A DNA stretch of 19,022 bases from CAYWTX01 sp964461295. Its GTDB lineage: Bacteria; Planctomycetota; Phycisphaerae; SM23-33. Positions 1 through 7,933 of this stretch are shown here, piece after piece. The DNA is taken from the NCBI GenBank assembly GCA_964461295.1, contig CAYWTX010000341.1, forward strand, positions 1 through 19,022, read 5' to 3'. The first letter of the stretch is position 1; every line of letters begins with the position of its first letter. Below the pieces are notes generated by a model. That model was given only the letters and a program-made list of their open reading frames with translations. It was not told the origin of the DNA and did no database searches. The translations under genes and the position numbers were made by a program.

Positions 1-85
1 CCGCCTTACGGCGGGACTACGAACAAAAGCAGGTCTCCTCCGCTTACTGGAGGAAGCGGCAGGGCGGGCGCCCCGCCGCGCCGCC
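1..85. repeat. Left-edge palindromic non-coding sequence
   Basis: The first 14 bases form a small hairpin (CCGCC, TTAC loop, GGCGG). It is followed by a second self-complementary stretch, CTCCTCCGC/TTAC/TGGAGGAAGCG, near 35-58, and a GC-rich stretch. Open frames through it give low-complexity Pro/Arg/Ala peptides with no recognisable domain, so I treat it as intergenic repeat sequence cut by the window edge. A loosely similar string (an ACGAA followed by CTCCTCCG) occurs near 17055-17075 inside the permease tail, which hints at a dispersed family but is far from proof. The rest of 86-260 holds no gene that I can support. Confidence 0.35.
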
Positions 86-102
86 ATGGCCTTTGAGCGG
101 GT

Positions 103-145
103 CGTTGATAAGAAAAGCCCCGGCGGCTGGGCAGAGGCCGGGGCT
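103..145 (-). terminator. Possible minus-strand intrinsic terminator
   Basis: AGCCCCGGC (116-124) and GCCGGGGCT (137-145) are perfect 9-bp complementary arms around a 12-nt loop. Read on the minus strand, the stem is followed by TTTTCTTATC, a short U-rich tract. The shape fits a Rho-independent terminator, but no minus-strand gene lies immediately to its right, so its client is unknown. It may be an orphan hairpin, the end of a small minus-strand RNA, or part of the repeat-rich leader. Confidence 0.3.
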
Positions 146-220
146 CGGGGCATTGGTGCTGGGCCTGTTGCGGACCAGCTTGCGGTTGCCGTTGTCGAAC
201 TACCAATTGCTGCAAAGAGA

Positions 221-233
221 ACGTATGATACGT
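221..233. promoter_or_regulatory. Near-perfect palindrome, possible operator
   Basis: ACGTATGATACGT is an inverted repeat with 6-bp arms around one base. It stands out in an AT-richer island (about 200-235) upstream of the lipoprotein gene and contains TATGAT, which looks like a -10 box. No -35 box sits at a convincing distance: TTGTCG at 192 is 26 bp away and TTGCTG at 207 is 11 bp away. A regulator site or promoter for the lipoprotein gene is only a guess. Confidence 0.22.
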
Positions 234-260
234 GGCGTGAAACGGCAACCGATTGGCGGC

Positions 261-356
261 GCGGACACGTGGAGCAAGCTCCGCCGCTAAGGATGCGGAC
301 ACGCGGAGCAAGCTCCGCCGCCAAGGATGCGGACACGCGGAGCAAGCTCCGCCGCT
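261..356. repeat. Three tandem copies of a 34-bp palindromic repeat
   Basis: Units lie at 261-294, 295-328 and 329-356, the last truncated after 28 bases. Units 1 and 2 differ at two positions. Each unit contains GCGGAGCAAGCTCCGC (unit 1 has T for the second base of the stem), a 7-bp stem around AA, then CGC and a C/T AAGGAT tail. The array ends 14 bp before the ATG of the lipoprotein gene, so it lies in its leader and could fold in the mRNA. A related single copy lies inside the oxidoreductase gene at 5289-5312. There are no unique spacers, so this is not a CRISPR. Confidence 0.85.
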
Positions 357-370
357 GAACGGGATTCACA

Positions 371-1117
371 ATGCGACTTGATCCCAGAACGTGGTACGGG
401 CCTTCGTTGGTCGTGGCGATGGCGTTTGCGCTGGCCGGCTGCGGGCTGGGACCCGTCAAGTACACCCGCCCCGTGGCGGCGGCGCCGTCGCGGGAGATCA
501 CGGCCGCGGAGCGGGACTACGAGGCCGTCTGGCAGGCCAGCCACGAGGTCCTGCGTCGCTGCTACTTCAAGGTGGACCGCGAGGACCGCCGGGCCGGCGT
601 CATCACCACCTACCCGCTGACCGGGCGGCACTACTGGGAGATCTGGCGCAAGGACGTCGCCCGCGCGCAGGACATCACCGAGAGCACCATGCAGACGCTC
701 TTCCGCGCCACGCGCATCATCATCGCCCCCACCGACGCCAACGCCACGGCCTTCCGCGCCGAGACCGAGGTGCTGGTCACCCGTTCCAACATGCCCGAGG
801 CCCAGGTCACCAGCACCTCCGAAGCCTACCGGGTCCTGCTGAAGGACATCGGGCCCGAGCGACGCCGCAAGAAGCCCGACAAGGACGCCTCCCCCGAAAC
901 GCCGACGCTGGTGGACCTCGGGCACGACCGGGCCCTGGAGGCCCAGTTGGACCGGGGCATCGCCATCGAGGCCAACAAGCTCCGCCTCGACCCGCAGCGC
1001 CTGGACCGCATGTTCTCCTGGCCGGAGGCGCCCACGCTGCCCCAGTGGCGGGCCGACCAGTGGCAACTCCCGCGGTGGCAGCCCCAGTGGCACATGCCGC
1101 AGTGGCAGCCGGGATAG
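371..1117 (+). CDS. Putative lipoprotein with Trp-rich tail
   Basis: The 248-residue product starts with a short basic N-region, a hydrophobic core (residues 11-22) and a lipobox LAGC with Cys24, so it is predicted to be exported, lipidated and membrane anchored. Residues about 45-165 form a compact mixed alpha/beta region (YEAVWQASHEVLRRCYF, then a DRRAGVITTYPLTG turn). In my recollection this resembles uncharacterised lipoproteins of planctomycetes, but no function is known to me. The end, residues 223-248, is odd: five Trp (226, 231, 236, 240, 245), almost all in Q/R-W context and spaced 5, 5, 4 and 5, amid Pro and Gln. The ATG at 371 lacks a clear Shine-Dalgarno sequence and sits just after the tandem repeat. 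It lies 70 bp ahead of the helicase gene on the same strand. The lipoprotein call is firm; the role is unknown. Confidence 0.82.
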   Translation: MRLDPRTWYGPSLVVAMAFALAGCGLGPVKYTRPVAAAPSREITAAERDYEAVWQASHEVLRRCYFKVDREDRRAGVITTYPLTGRHYWEIWRKDVARAQDITESTMQTLFRATRIIIAPTDANATAFRAETEVLVTRSNMPEAQVTSTSEAYRVLLKDIGPERRRKKPDKDASPETPTLVDLGHDRALEAQLDRGIAIEANKLRLDPQRLDRMFSWPEAPTLPQWRADQWQLPRWQPQWHMPQWQPG

Positions 1118-1187
1118 CCGGTCGGCGGGAGGGGCCTGCGCCGCGGAAGCGGGCGGGCCGCAACCGGATCAGGCACGGAGGCAGAGC

Positions 1188-3935
1188 GTGGCTCAGCAGG
1201 TCGCGGACAGCCCACTCGTTCGCATCGCGGCATCCATCACGCCGCAGGGCCATCTGCGCGTCGAGCCAACGGCCGAGACGGACGCGATGCTCCTGCCCGC
1301 CTCGACGGCGGCGCGAGTGACACATGCCTTCGCCGACAGCGATTCGCGGGGACTGCTGCTCCTGGCGACGGCGGAGTTGCAGACTCCCCTCCCGGCCGCG
1401 CTGGGCTACGTTCGCGACCTGGCGAGGGATTACCTGACGGCGCTGTGCCACACCTCCGCCCCGGAGACGGCGCAGCTCCTGCCGCCCCTGCCCCCGCCCC
1501 CCGACGAGCAACTGTCCTTCCGGGCGCTCCAGGCCCCGCCGATGAAGGGCCTGGAGTACCTGTCGGCCGAGGTGCTGCGAACCTGGTGGGCGGACCTGGA
1601 TGAACTGGTTCGCGAGGAGATCGGCGCCTTCGCCGGCGGCCCGCAGGCCTACCTGCGCGAGAAGAACCCGCTCTGGCGGCTGGTGGGGCGCGTGACGTTC
1701 CACCTGGCCGAGAACAAGCGCGACGAGCAATGCCCCTTCGCGTTCATGGCCAGCTACTCCAGCCGGCTGTCGGCACAGGGGCGGCTGCAACACCTGCCGC
1801 TGGGCAGGGCGCTACAGGAGTATGCCGGCGCCCGCAACCGCCAGGCGCTGCTGTCGCTGCTGTCGCCCATCCAGCAGGCGTCCGAAACCAGCCGCCTGGT
1901 GAAGGATCTGACGGCCTCGGGCGACATCTACCGCCCGCTGGCCTGGACGCCGCGCCAGGCGCACGCGTTCCTCCAGGACATCCCCGCGCTGGAGGAAGCC
2001 GGGCTCATCGTCCGCGTGCCGGACTGGTGGAAGGCCCGCCGCCCGGGCCGCCCCCAGGTCAACGTCTCCATCGGGCAGAAGAAGGGCTCGGCCCTCAGCG
2101 CCGACTCGCTGCTGAGCTTCTCCGTCGGCGTCTGCCTGGACGGTGAGCCGCTGGACGAGCAAGACGTGGCGGCGCTGCTGGCCGGCGGCGAGAACCTGGT
2201 GCGACTCAACGGTCAGTGGGTGGAGGTCGATCGCGAGAAGCTCACGGCCGCGCTGGAGCACTGGAAGCGGGTCGAAAACCAGGTGCGCGACGGCGGGTTG
2301 ACGTTCTTCGAGGGCATGCGGCTGCTGTCGGGCGCGGACGTGCCCAGCGACGCCGCGGAAGGGCCCGCCGAAGCGGCGCGCGAGTGGAGCCGCGTGACGG
2401 CCGGCGAGTGGCTGGAGCAGACGTTGGCTCGCCTGCGCGATCCGCAACTGCTTTCCGAGGCGATGCCGGGCGACCTGCGAACCGTGCTGCGCCCCTACCA
2501 GCAGGTGGGCGTGCGCTGGCTGCGGTTCCTGACGCAACTGGGGCTGGGAGCCTGCCTGGCCGACGACATGGGCCTGGGCAAGACGATCCAGGTCCTGGCG
2601 CTGCTGCTGGACATTCGCGCCCAGCGGCGACCCGAGGGCGGCGGCGCAACCTTGCCGCCCAGCCTGCTGGTCGTTCCCGCCTCGCTGATCGCCAACTGGA
2701 AGTCGGAAATCGCCCGCTTCGCACCCTCGCTGTCGGCCCACGTCGCGCACCCCTCCGAACAGGACGGCTGCGAGAACGATCCCGGGCCGGCGCTGGACGC
2801 CCACGACGTGGTCATCACGACGTACGGCATGGCCGCGAGGCTGGCCTGGCTGCGCGGGCGAAGCTGGAACCTGGCCATTCTCGACGAGGCGCAGGCGATC
2901 AAGAATTCCGGCACGCGCCAGACCCGAGCCGTCAAGGAACTGAAGGCCTCGGCCCGCCTGGCCCTCACGGGCACCCCGGTGGAGAACCGCCTCGGCGACC
3001 TGTGGTCGCTCTTCGACTACCTCAACCCAGGCCTGCTGGGCTCCGCCAAGGCGTTCGCCCAGTATGTCAAAGCCATCGAGAAGCGTGAGCACAACCCCTA
3101 CGGCCCGCTCCGCTGCCTCGTCCGCCCCTATATCCTTCGCAGGCTCAAGACCGACAAGAGCATCATCGCCGACCTGCCCGACAAGACCGAGATGAAGGCC
3201 TACTGCGCCCTCAGCCGGCGCCAGGCGGCCGTCTACGAACAGTCCATCCGCGAACTGGGCAGCCTGCTGGCCGGCGCCGACGGAATCAAACGCCGAGGCG
3301 TCATCCTGGCGTTCCTCATGCGCCTCAAACAAATCTGCAACCATCCCTCCCAATGGCTGGGAGACAACGCATACGACCCGGCCGACAGCGGCAAGTTCCA
3401 GCGCATCCGCGACATCGCGCAGGAACTCGCCAGCCGCCAGGAGAAGGCCCTGATCTTCACGCAGTTCCGCGAAATCATCGACCCGCTCGCCGGCTACCTC
3501 CAGGACGTGTTCGGCCGCCCGGGGCTGGTCCTGCACGGGCAGACGCCCGTGGCAAAGCGCCGCGAGATGGTGGCCGCGTTCCAGCGGGAGGACGGGCCGC
3601 CGTTCTTCGTGCTCTCGCTCAAGGCCGGCGGCGTGGGGCTGAACCTGACGGCCGCCACGCATGTCATCCACTTCGACCGCTGGTGGAACCCCGCCGTCGA
3701 GAACCAGGCGACCGACCGCGCCTTCCGCATCGGCCAGAAGCGGAACGTCGTCGTCCACAAGTTCATCTGCCGGGGCACGGTCGAGGAGAAGATCGACCAG
3801 CTCATCGAGGAGAAGGTCGGCCTGGCCGGCGACCTGCTGGGCGACGGCGGCGGCGAGAAGCTCCTCACCGAAATGGGCAACGACGAACTGCTGCGCTTCG
3901 TCGCGCTGGACATCAGCAAGGCCGCCGAAACCTGA
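1188..3935 (+). CDS. SNF2-family DEAD/DEAH-box ATPase/helicase
   Basis: The GTG start at 1188 is chosen because GGAGG (1177-1181) lies six bases upstream. The 915-residue product has an N-terminal region of about 250 residues without a clear fold, then a SNF2-associated domain (DUF3670-like, about 260-400, with GEPLDEQDVAALLAGG at 319). The Swi2/Snf2 ATPase core follows: Walker A DDMGLGKT with Lys465, the DEAQ box (Asp566-Gln569) and TGTPVENR at 594-601. The C-terminal helicase lobe has LIFTQF and motif VI, TDRAFRIGQ (842-850). All catalytic motifs are intact, so it should be an ATP-dependent DNA translocase or remodeller. There is no SWIM domain inside the protein; a separate SWIM gene follows 57 bp downstream, matching the B. 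subtilis ywqA-ywqB arrangement. The cellular role of such bacterial SNF2 proteins is poorly known; DNA repair or transcription recycling is possible. Confidence 0.95.
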   Translation: MAQQVADSPLVRIAASITPQGHLRVEPTAETDAMLLPASTAARVTHAFADSDSRGLLLLATAELQTPLPAALGYVRDLARDYLTALCHTSAPETAQLLPPLPPPPDEQLSFRALQAPPMKGLEYLSAEVLRTWWADLDELVREEIGAFAGGPQAYLREKNPLWRLVGRVTFHLAENKRDEQCPFAFMASYSSRLSAQGRLQHLPLGRALQEYAGARNRQALLSLLSPIQQASETSRLVKDLTASGDIYRPLAWTPRQAHAFLQDIPALEEAGLIVRVPDWWKARRPGRPQVNVSIGQKKGSALSADSLLSFSVGVCLDGEPLDEQDVAALLAGGENLVRLNGQWVEVDREKLTAALEHWKRVENQVRDGGLTFFEGMRLLSGADVPSDAAEGPAEAAREWSRVTAGEWLEQTLARLRDPQLLSEAMPGDLRTVLRPYQQVGVRWLRFLTQLGLGACLADDMGLGKTIQVLALLLDIRAQRRPEGGGATLPPSLLVVPASLIANWKSEIARFAPSLSAHVAHPSEQDGCENDPGPALDAHDVVITTYGMAARLAWLRGRSWNLAILDEAQAIKNSGTRQTRAVKELKASARLALTGTPVENRLGDLWSLFDYLNPGLLGSAKAFAQYVKAIEKREHNPYGPLRCLVRPYILRRLKTDKSIIADLPDKTEMKAYCALSRRQAAVYEQSIRELGSLLAGADGIKRRGVILAFLMRLKQICNHPSQWLGDNAYDPADSGKFQRIRDIAQELASRQEKALIFTQFREIIDPLAGYLQDVFGRPGLVLHGQTPVAKRREMVAAFQREDGPPFFVLSLKAGGVGLNLTAATHVIHFDRWWNPAVENQATDRAFRIGQKRNVVVHKFICRGTVEEKIDQLIEEKVGLAGDLLGDGGGEKLLTEMGNDELLRFVALDISKAAET

Positions 3936-3992
3936 CGCTTGCCGGCCGCGTGCGCCCGGGATAGGATCGGACGCAAACGGAAGGAGCCGGCA

Positions 3993-4928
3993 ATGGGCTG
4001 GTATGGATTCGCCCCCTACGTCTCGGTCGCGCAGCGTCGAGCCAACGCCGCGCGGGAAATGGCTAAGCTCGCCAAGAAGGGCCACACGATCACCCCCGTG
4101 CGGATTGAAGGCCGGCAGATCGCGGGCACGTTCTGTGGCAAGGCCTGGTGCCAGAACCTGGAGTCCTACAGCGACTACGCCAACCGCCTGCCTCGCGGGC
4201 GGACCTATGTGCGCAACGGCTCGGTGGTGGACCTCCAGATCCACCCCGGCAAAGTGACCGCCCGCGTCAGCGGGTCAAGCCTGTACGACATCGACATCAA
4301 GATCAAGCCCCTCAGCGCCGAGCATTGGCAGTCCATCAGTTCGCGATGCGCGGGGCAGATCGCCTCCGTCATCGAGCTGCTCCAGGGCAAGCTTTCTCGC
4401 GGCGTCATGGAGATCATCACGCACCGCGAGACCGGCCTGTTCCCCAAGCCGTCGGAGATCTCGCTGGACTGCTCCTGCCCCGACTGGGCCGACATGTGCA
4501 AGCACGTTGCCGCGGCGCTCTACGGCGTCGGCGCCCGCCTTGACGAGAAGCCCGAGTTGCTCTTCGTCCTCCGCAAGGTGGACCACCTCGAACTCATCGA
4601 ACGCGCCGCGGCCGGGCATGCCCTCGCCCCGGCCGCCGCTTCCGGCGCGAAGACCATCGCCGAGGGCGATCTGGCCGACGTGTTCGGAGTCGAGATCGAC
4701 TCGGCCTCTCCCGCCGCCTCCGCAACGGCGATGCCCGCCGCCGCGAAGGGAAAGAAGAAAGCCGCCAAGGCGTCCGGACGCATCGCGCCCGCGAAGCCGC
4801 GCGGCAAGAACCCAGGCAAGATCGCCGCCGAACGCCGCAAGGCCATCAAGGCGGCGGCGGAGGCAGCGAAGGCCAAACCGGAACGTAAACGCCGAGGCCC
4901 CAAAGTGACGCAGGAGCAATCATGCTGA
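3993..4928 (+). CDS. SWIM zinc-finger protein with basic tail
   Basis: The frame is open further upstream from a TTG at 3939, but ATG 3993 is preceded by AAGGAG (3981-3986) at six bases and begins MGWYGFAPYVSVAQRR, the usual opening of this family. The 311-residue protein has a SWIM finger at 160-171, Cys160-x-Cys162-x6-Cys169-x-His171, expected to bind zinc and mediate DNA or protein contact. After about residue 240 it becomes low-complexity, rich in Ala, Lys, Arg and Pro, like a histone H1 tail, which suggests nucleic acid binding. It directly follows the SNF2 gene, as YwqB follows YwqA in Bacillus, so the two probably act together: the SWIM domain that some SNF2 proteins carry in cis is supplied in trans. 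Its last codons overlap the start of the oxidoreductase gene. Confidence 0.93.
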   Translation: MGWYGFAPYVSVAQRRANAAREMAKLAKKGHTITPVRIEGRQIAGTFCGKAWCQNLESYSDYANRLPRGRTYVRNGSVVDLQIHPGKVTARVSGSSLYDIDIKIKPLSAEHWQSISSRCAGQIASVIELLQGKLSRGVMEIITHRETGLFPKPSEISLDCSCPDWADMCKHVAAALYGVGARLDEKPELLFVLRKVDHLELIERAAAGHALAPAAASGAKTIAEGDLADVFGVEIDSASPAASATAMPAAAKGKKKAAKASGRIAPAKPRGKNPGKIAAERRKAIKAAAEAAKAKPERKRRGPKVTQEQSC

Positions 4929-6718
4929 CGCAGTTCCCTTATCGCGTCCACGAAGTGGACTTCTGCGTGGTCGGCGGCGGCATGGCCGGCGTGATGGCGG
5001 CGCTCGCCGCCGCGCGGAACGGCGCCCGCGTCGTGCTCATGCACGACCGCCCCGTCCTGGGCGGAAACGCCAGCAGCGAGACCCGCGTGCACATCTGCGG
5101 GGCCGACCGCCACAACTGGCTGGCCGACCTCCGCGAGACCGGCGCCCTGGAAGAACTCCGCCTCGAGAACCTCTACCGCAATCCGCAGTCCAGTTGGGGA
5201 ATCTGGGATACTGTCCTCTTCGAGCTGGTCCGCTACCAGCCCAACCTCACCCTCCTGCTGAACTGCTCGTGTATCGCCGCCGAAATGCACGCGGGGCAAG
5301 CCCCGCCGCCAAACGGCCCTCGCATCGCGGCCGTGCGCGGCTGGCAACTCACGACGCAGACGGTGCACGAGGTGCGGGCGAAGGTGTTCGCCGACTGCTC
5401 CGGCGACGCGGTGCTGGCGCCGCTGACGGGCGCCGCCTTCCGCGTGGGACGCGAGGGCCGCGACGAGTACGGCGAGCCGTCGGCGCCCGACCAGGCCGAC
5501 CGCAAGACGATGGGCATGAGCATCTGCTTCCAGACTCGCCGCTACGACACGCCGCAGCCGTTCGAGCCGCCCTCGTGGGCGCACCGATTCGACTCCTGTG
5601 AGGATCTGCCGTACGGCCCCGGCGGGCACGGCTACTGGGGCATGGGCTACTGGTGGGTCGAACTCGGCGGCGAGCAGGACAGCATCCACGACACGGAGGC
5701 CCTGCGCGACGAACTGCTCAAGATCGCCTACGGCGTGTGGGACCACATCAAGAACCGCTGTGGCGAGCACCGCGACGCGGCCGCCAACTGGGCCATCGAC
5801 TGGATGCAGTTCCTGCCCGCCAAACGCGAGAGCCGCCGCTATCTTGGCGCGGCCGTCCTGACGCAGAACGACATCCTCGCCGGGGGCAGGTTCGACGACC
5901 TGGTCGCCTACGGCGGCTGGACCATGGACGAGCACCCGCCGCACGGCTTCTGGGGGCGAAAACGAGGCAGCAAGCTCCCCTCGGCCGTGCATCACGAAAC
6001 ACCCAGCCCGTACGGCATCCCGTACCGCAGCCTGTACGCCCGCGACCTGGCGAACCTGATGTTCGCCGGGCGATGCCACTCCGCCAGCCACCTCGCGATG
6101 AGCTCCACCCGCGTGATGGGCACCGGCTGCTCCATGGGCGAGGCGGTCGGCACGGCCGCCGCCATGGCCGTCCGGCTGGGGTGCGACCCGGCCGGGATCG
6201 GCGAGCACATCGACCAGTTGCAGCAGTCGCTGCTGGCGGCCGATTGCTACCTGCCCGGAGTGAAGCAGCGCTTCGGGCCGCTGACGACGGCCGCGGCACT
6301 GGAGACGTCCGCCGGCGACGCCGAAGCCGTGCGCGACGGCGTGAACCGCCCGGTCGGCGGCGAGCGGCACGCATGGCGACACAACGTGGGCGACTCGGTC
6401 ACGATGCGCCTGCCCGCCCCGGCCGAGGTCGCCCAACTCACGCTCATCGTGGACAGCGCCCTGCACCGCGACGTGCAGATGAGCTACCACAATCGGCCGC
6501 AGGACCACCTGCACGCCCTGCCGCCGGAGCTGCCGCGAACGTTCCACGTGGAGGTACAGGCCGGTGGCCAGTGGCAGAGCCTCCACCGCGCCGAGAACAG
6601 CCGCCGGCGGATGCTCCGCATCGCGATCCATCGGCGCATCGAGGCCGTCCGCTACACCCTCGACGCCACCTGGCAGCCATGCGACGGCACGAATCTGTAC
6701 GCCATGTACGTGGATTGA
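4922..6718 (+). CDS. FAD-dependent oxidoreductase (FAD_oxidored family)
   Basis: The 598-residue flavoprotein opens with a beta strand and the dinucleotide-binding loop Gly18-Gly19-Gly20-Met-Ala-Gly23, then RPVLGGNASSE, the early signature of the PVC-abundant FAD_oxidored family (PF12831 type). A second FAD contact is likely in FADCSGDAVLAPLTGA (about 155-170). Near residue 380, LMFAGRCHSASHLAMSSTRVMGTGC and the following MGEAVGTAAAMA match the usual C-terminal FAD site. Residues about 455-598 look like an appended beta-sandwich, possibly discoidin-like. There is no signal peptide. The substrate is unknown; related genes often sit in carbohydrate loci. The ATG lies inside the SWIM gene (7-bp overlap) with AGGAG at 4912-4916, so translation is probably coupled. 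Residues 124-130 are encoded by a palindromic repeat copy. Confidence 0.9.
   Translation: MLTQFPYRVHEVDFCVVGGGMAGVMAALAAARNGARVVLMHDRPVLGGNASSETRVHICGADRHNWLADLRETGALEELRLENLYRNPQSSWGIWDTVLFELVRYQPNLTLLLNCSCIAAEMHAGQAPPPNGPRIAAVRGWQLTTQTVHEVRAKVFADCSGDAVLAPLTGAAFRVGREGRDEYGEPSAPDQADRKTMGMSICFQTRRYDTPQPFEPPSWAHRFDSCEDLPYGPGGHGYWGMGYWWVELGGEQDSIHDTEALRDELLKIAYGVWDHIKNRCGEHRDAAANWAIDWMQFLPAKRESRRYLGAAVLTQNDILAGGRFDDLVAYGGWTMDEHPPHGFWGRKRGSKLPSAVHHETPSPYGIPYRSLYARDLANLMFAGRCHSASHLAMSSTRVMGTGCSMGEAVGTAAAMAVRLGCDPAGIGEHIDQLQQSLLAADCYLPGVKQRFGPLTTAAALETSAGDAEAVRDGVNRPVGGERHAWRHNVGDSVTMRLPAPAEVAQLTLIVDSALHRDVQMSYHNRPQDHLHALPPELPRTFHVEVQAGGQWQSLHRAENSRRRMLRIAIHRRIEAVRYTLDATWQPCDGTNLYAMYVD
5289..5312. 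repeat. In-frame copy of the palindromic repeat inside a gene
   Basis: The core GCGGGGCAAGCCCCGC (5291-5306) plus its flanks matches the unit at 300-323 over 24 bases except at two positions. Those two positions pair with each other in the stem: A-T in the tandem copies becomes G-C here, so the 7-bp hairpin is kept. The repeat is read in frame as AGQAPPP (residues 124-130) of the oxidoreductase, probably a surface loop between strands. Confidence 0.75.
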
Positions 6719-6727
6719 TCGAGGGCT

Positions 6728-6743
6728 GGTCACTTCAGTGACC
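6728..6743 (+). terminator. Weak hairpin after oxidoreductase gene
   Basis: GGTCACT (6728-6734) and AGTGACC (6737-6743) form a perfect 7-bp stem with a 2-nt loop, starting nine bases after the TGA of the oxidoreductase. The following GGCTCCTCTTCCC is pyrimidine-rich but has no real U-tract, so termination would be partial at best. It separates the oxidoreductase from the HEAT-repeat gene. Confidence 0.35.
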
Positions 6744-6798
6744 GGCTCCTCTTCCCATGCTCGCGAAACCTAACCCCCGTTTCGTACTTTCACCCAAC

Positions 6799-7914
6799 AT
6801 GAAGACACTTCTGACCACAACGTTTCTCGTGGGCGCCTGCTGCTGCTGCACAGCGGCAACCGCCGAGGACGACCTCAAGGCCCTCGCCGCAAAGCTCAAG
6901 GCCGACAAGGCCGACGTGCGGATCGAGGCCGCGCGGGCCCTCGCCCAGCGGTCGCCCAACGTCAAAAGCGTTCTGCCCGAGCTTGCCGAGGCGCTCAAGA
7001 ACGACTACTTCGACGTGCGCATGGCCGCCGCGGAAGCGCTCCGCAAGGCCGGACCCGACGCCGTGCCGCTGCTGCTCAAGGCACTCGCCGACGAACACTT
7101 CTGGTCGCGCGAGCTGGCCGCTCGCACACTGGGACGCCTCGGCGTCGCCGCCAAACAGGCCGCCCCCGCCCTGGGCAAGGCCCTCGGCGATTCCTCCATC
7201 GACATCCGCGCCGCCTCGGCCGTGGCCCTCGGCGAGATCGGCAACGTCGAGCCCGCCCTCAATCCGCTGGCCAAGGCCGTCGCCGATCCCTACGAGTGCG
7301 TCCGCCGCGCCGCCGCCGAAACGCTCGCCAAGGGCGGGGAAGCCGCCGTGCCCCTCGTCGCCCCCCTGCTCGCCCACCGCCTCGCCGCCGTCCGCACCTC
7401 CGCCGCCGAGTGCCTCGGCAAGATCGGCCCGTCCGCGGCGCCCATGGTCCTGCCCGCGCTGCTGGCGGCCCTCAAGGCCGAGGTCGCCGACGTCAACAAG
7501 GAGTACGGCGCCATCGACAACGAGGCCATCCGCAGCAGCCGCATCCGCGGAGCCATCGGCGGAAGCGACATCGCCGTCGCCGTCGGCAGAATGGGGCCCA
7601 TGGCTGCCGAACCGGTGGCCGCCCTGCTCGACGGCGCCGACGAGTGCCTCACCCGCTACGCCCTCACCATGCTTGGGCGGCTCGGCATCGACGCCGTCTC
7701 CGCCGTGCCCGCCGTGGTCAGGGCGCTCCAGTCCTCCCCCGATCCGTGGCTGCGAGCCCAGGCAGCCGCGACGCTGGGGCAGATCGGCGGCGGCTCGGAC
7801 AAGTCCGTCGCCGCCCTGAAGCAGGCCCTCCAGGACACGGCCGAGCCCGTCCGTCGCATGGCCGCCAACGCGCTGGGCGTGCCCGTCCCGCAGCCCACAA
7901 CACAACCGAAGTGA
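6799..7914 (+). CDS. Secreted HEAT-repeat protein (PBS-lyase type repeats)
   Basis: The 371-residue product from ATG 6799 starts MKTLLTTTFLVGACCCC, a classical signal sequence. The in-frame ATG at 6757 would put 14 extra polar residues before it and is rejected. Cleavage may follow ATAEA-type residues near 22, or VGAC may serve as a poor lipobox; four consecutive Cys (14-17) are unusual. From residue 25 on, the protein is an array of about ten helical repeats of 35-40 residues (pattern D-VR--AA-ALG-IG), the HEAT/PBS-lyase fold, which is a protein-interaction scaffold. No catalytic motif is visible. Such exported HEAT proteins are abundant in planctomycetes. Ligand and role are unknown. No good Shine-Dalgarno sequence is seen. 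Confidence 0.88.
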   Translation: MKTLLTTTFLVGACCCCTAATAEDDLKALAAKLKADKADVRIEAARALAQRSPNVKSVLPELAEALKNDYFDVRMAAAEALRKAGPDAVPLLLKALADEHFWSRELAARTLGRLGVAAKQAAPALGKALGDSSIDIRAASAVALGEIGNVEPALNPLAKAVADPYECVRRAAAETLAKGGEAAVPLVAPLLAHRLAAVRTSAAECLGKIGPSAAPMVLPALLAALKAEVADVNKEYGAIDNEAIRSSRIRGAIGGSDIAVAVGRMGPMAAEPVAALLDGADECLTRYALTMLGRLGIDAVSAVPAVVRALQSSPDPWLRAQAAATLGQIGGGSDKSVAALKQALQDTAEPVRRMAANALGVPVPQPTTQPK

Positions 7915-7933
7915 TTCGCCTCCTGGAGCCACC

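Noticed and set aside
261..356. CRISPR array
   Set aside because: The 34-bp units are contiguous and have no unique spacers; no cas genes are present.
86..358. 90-codon plus-strand frame at the left edge
   Set aside because: It includes the tandem repeat and shows no domain or ribosome site.
3939..3992. TTG start for the SWIM gene
   Set aside because: ATG 3993 has a strong AAGGAG at proper spacing and gives the family-like N-terminus.
4520..6733. Minus-strand frame of about 737 codons
   Set aside because: Antisense to the SWIM and oxidoreductase genes, no domain, composition typical of a GC-rich shadow.
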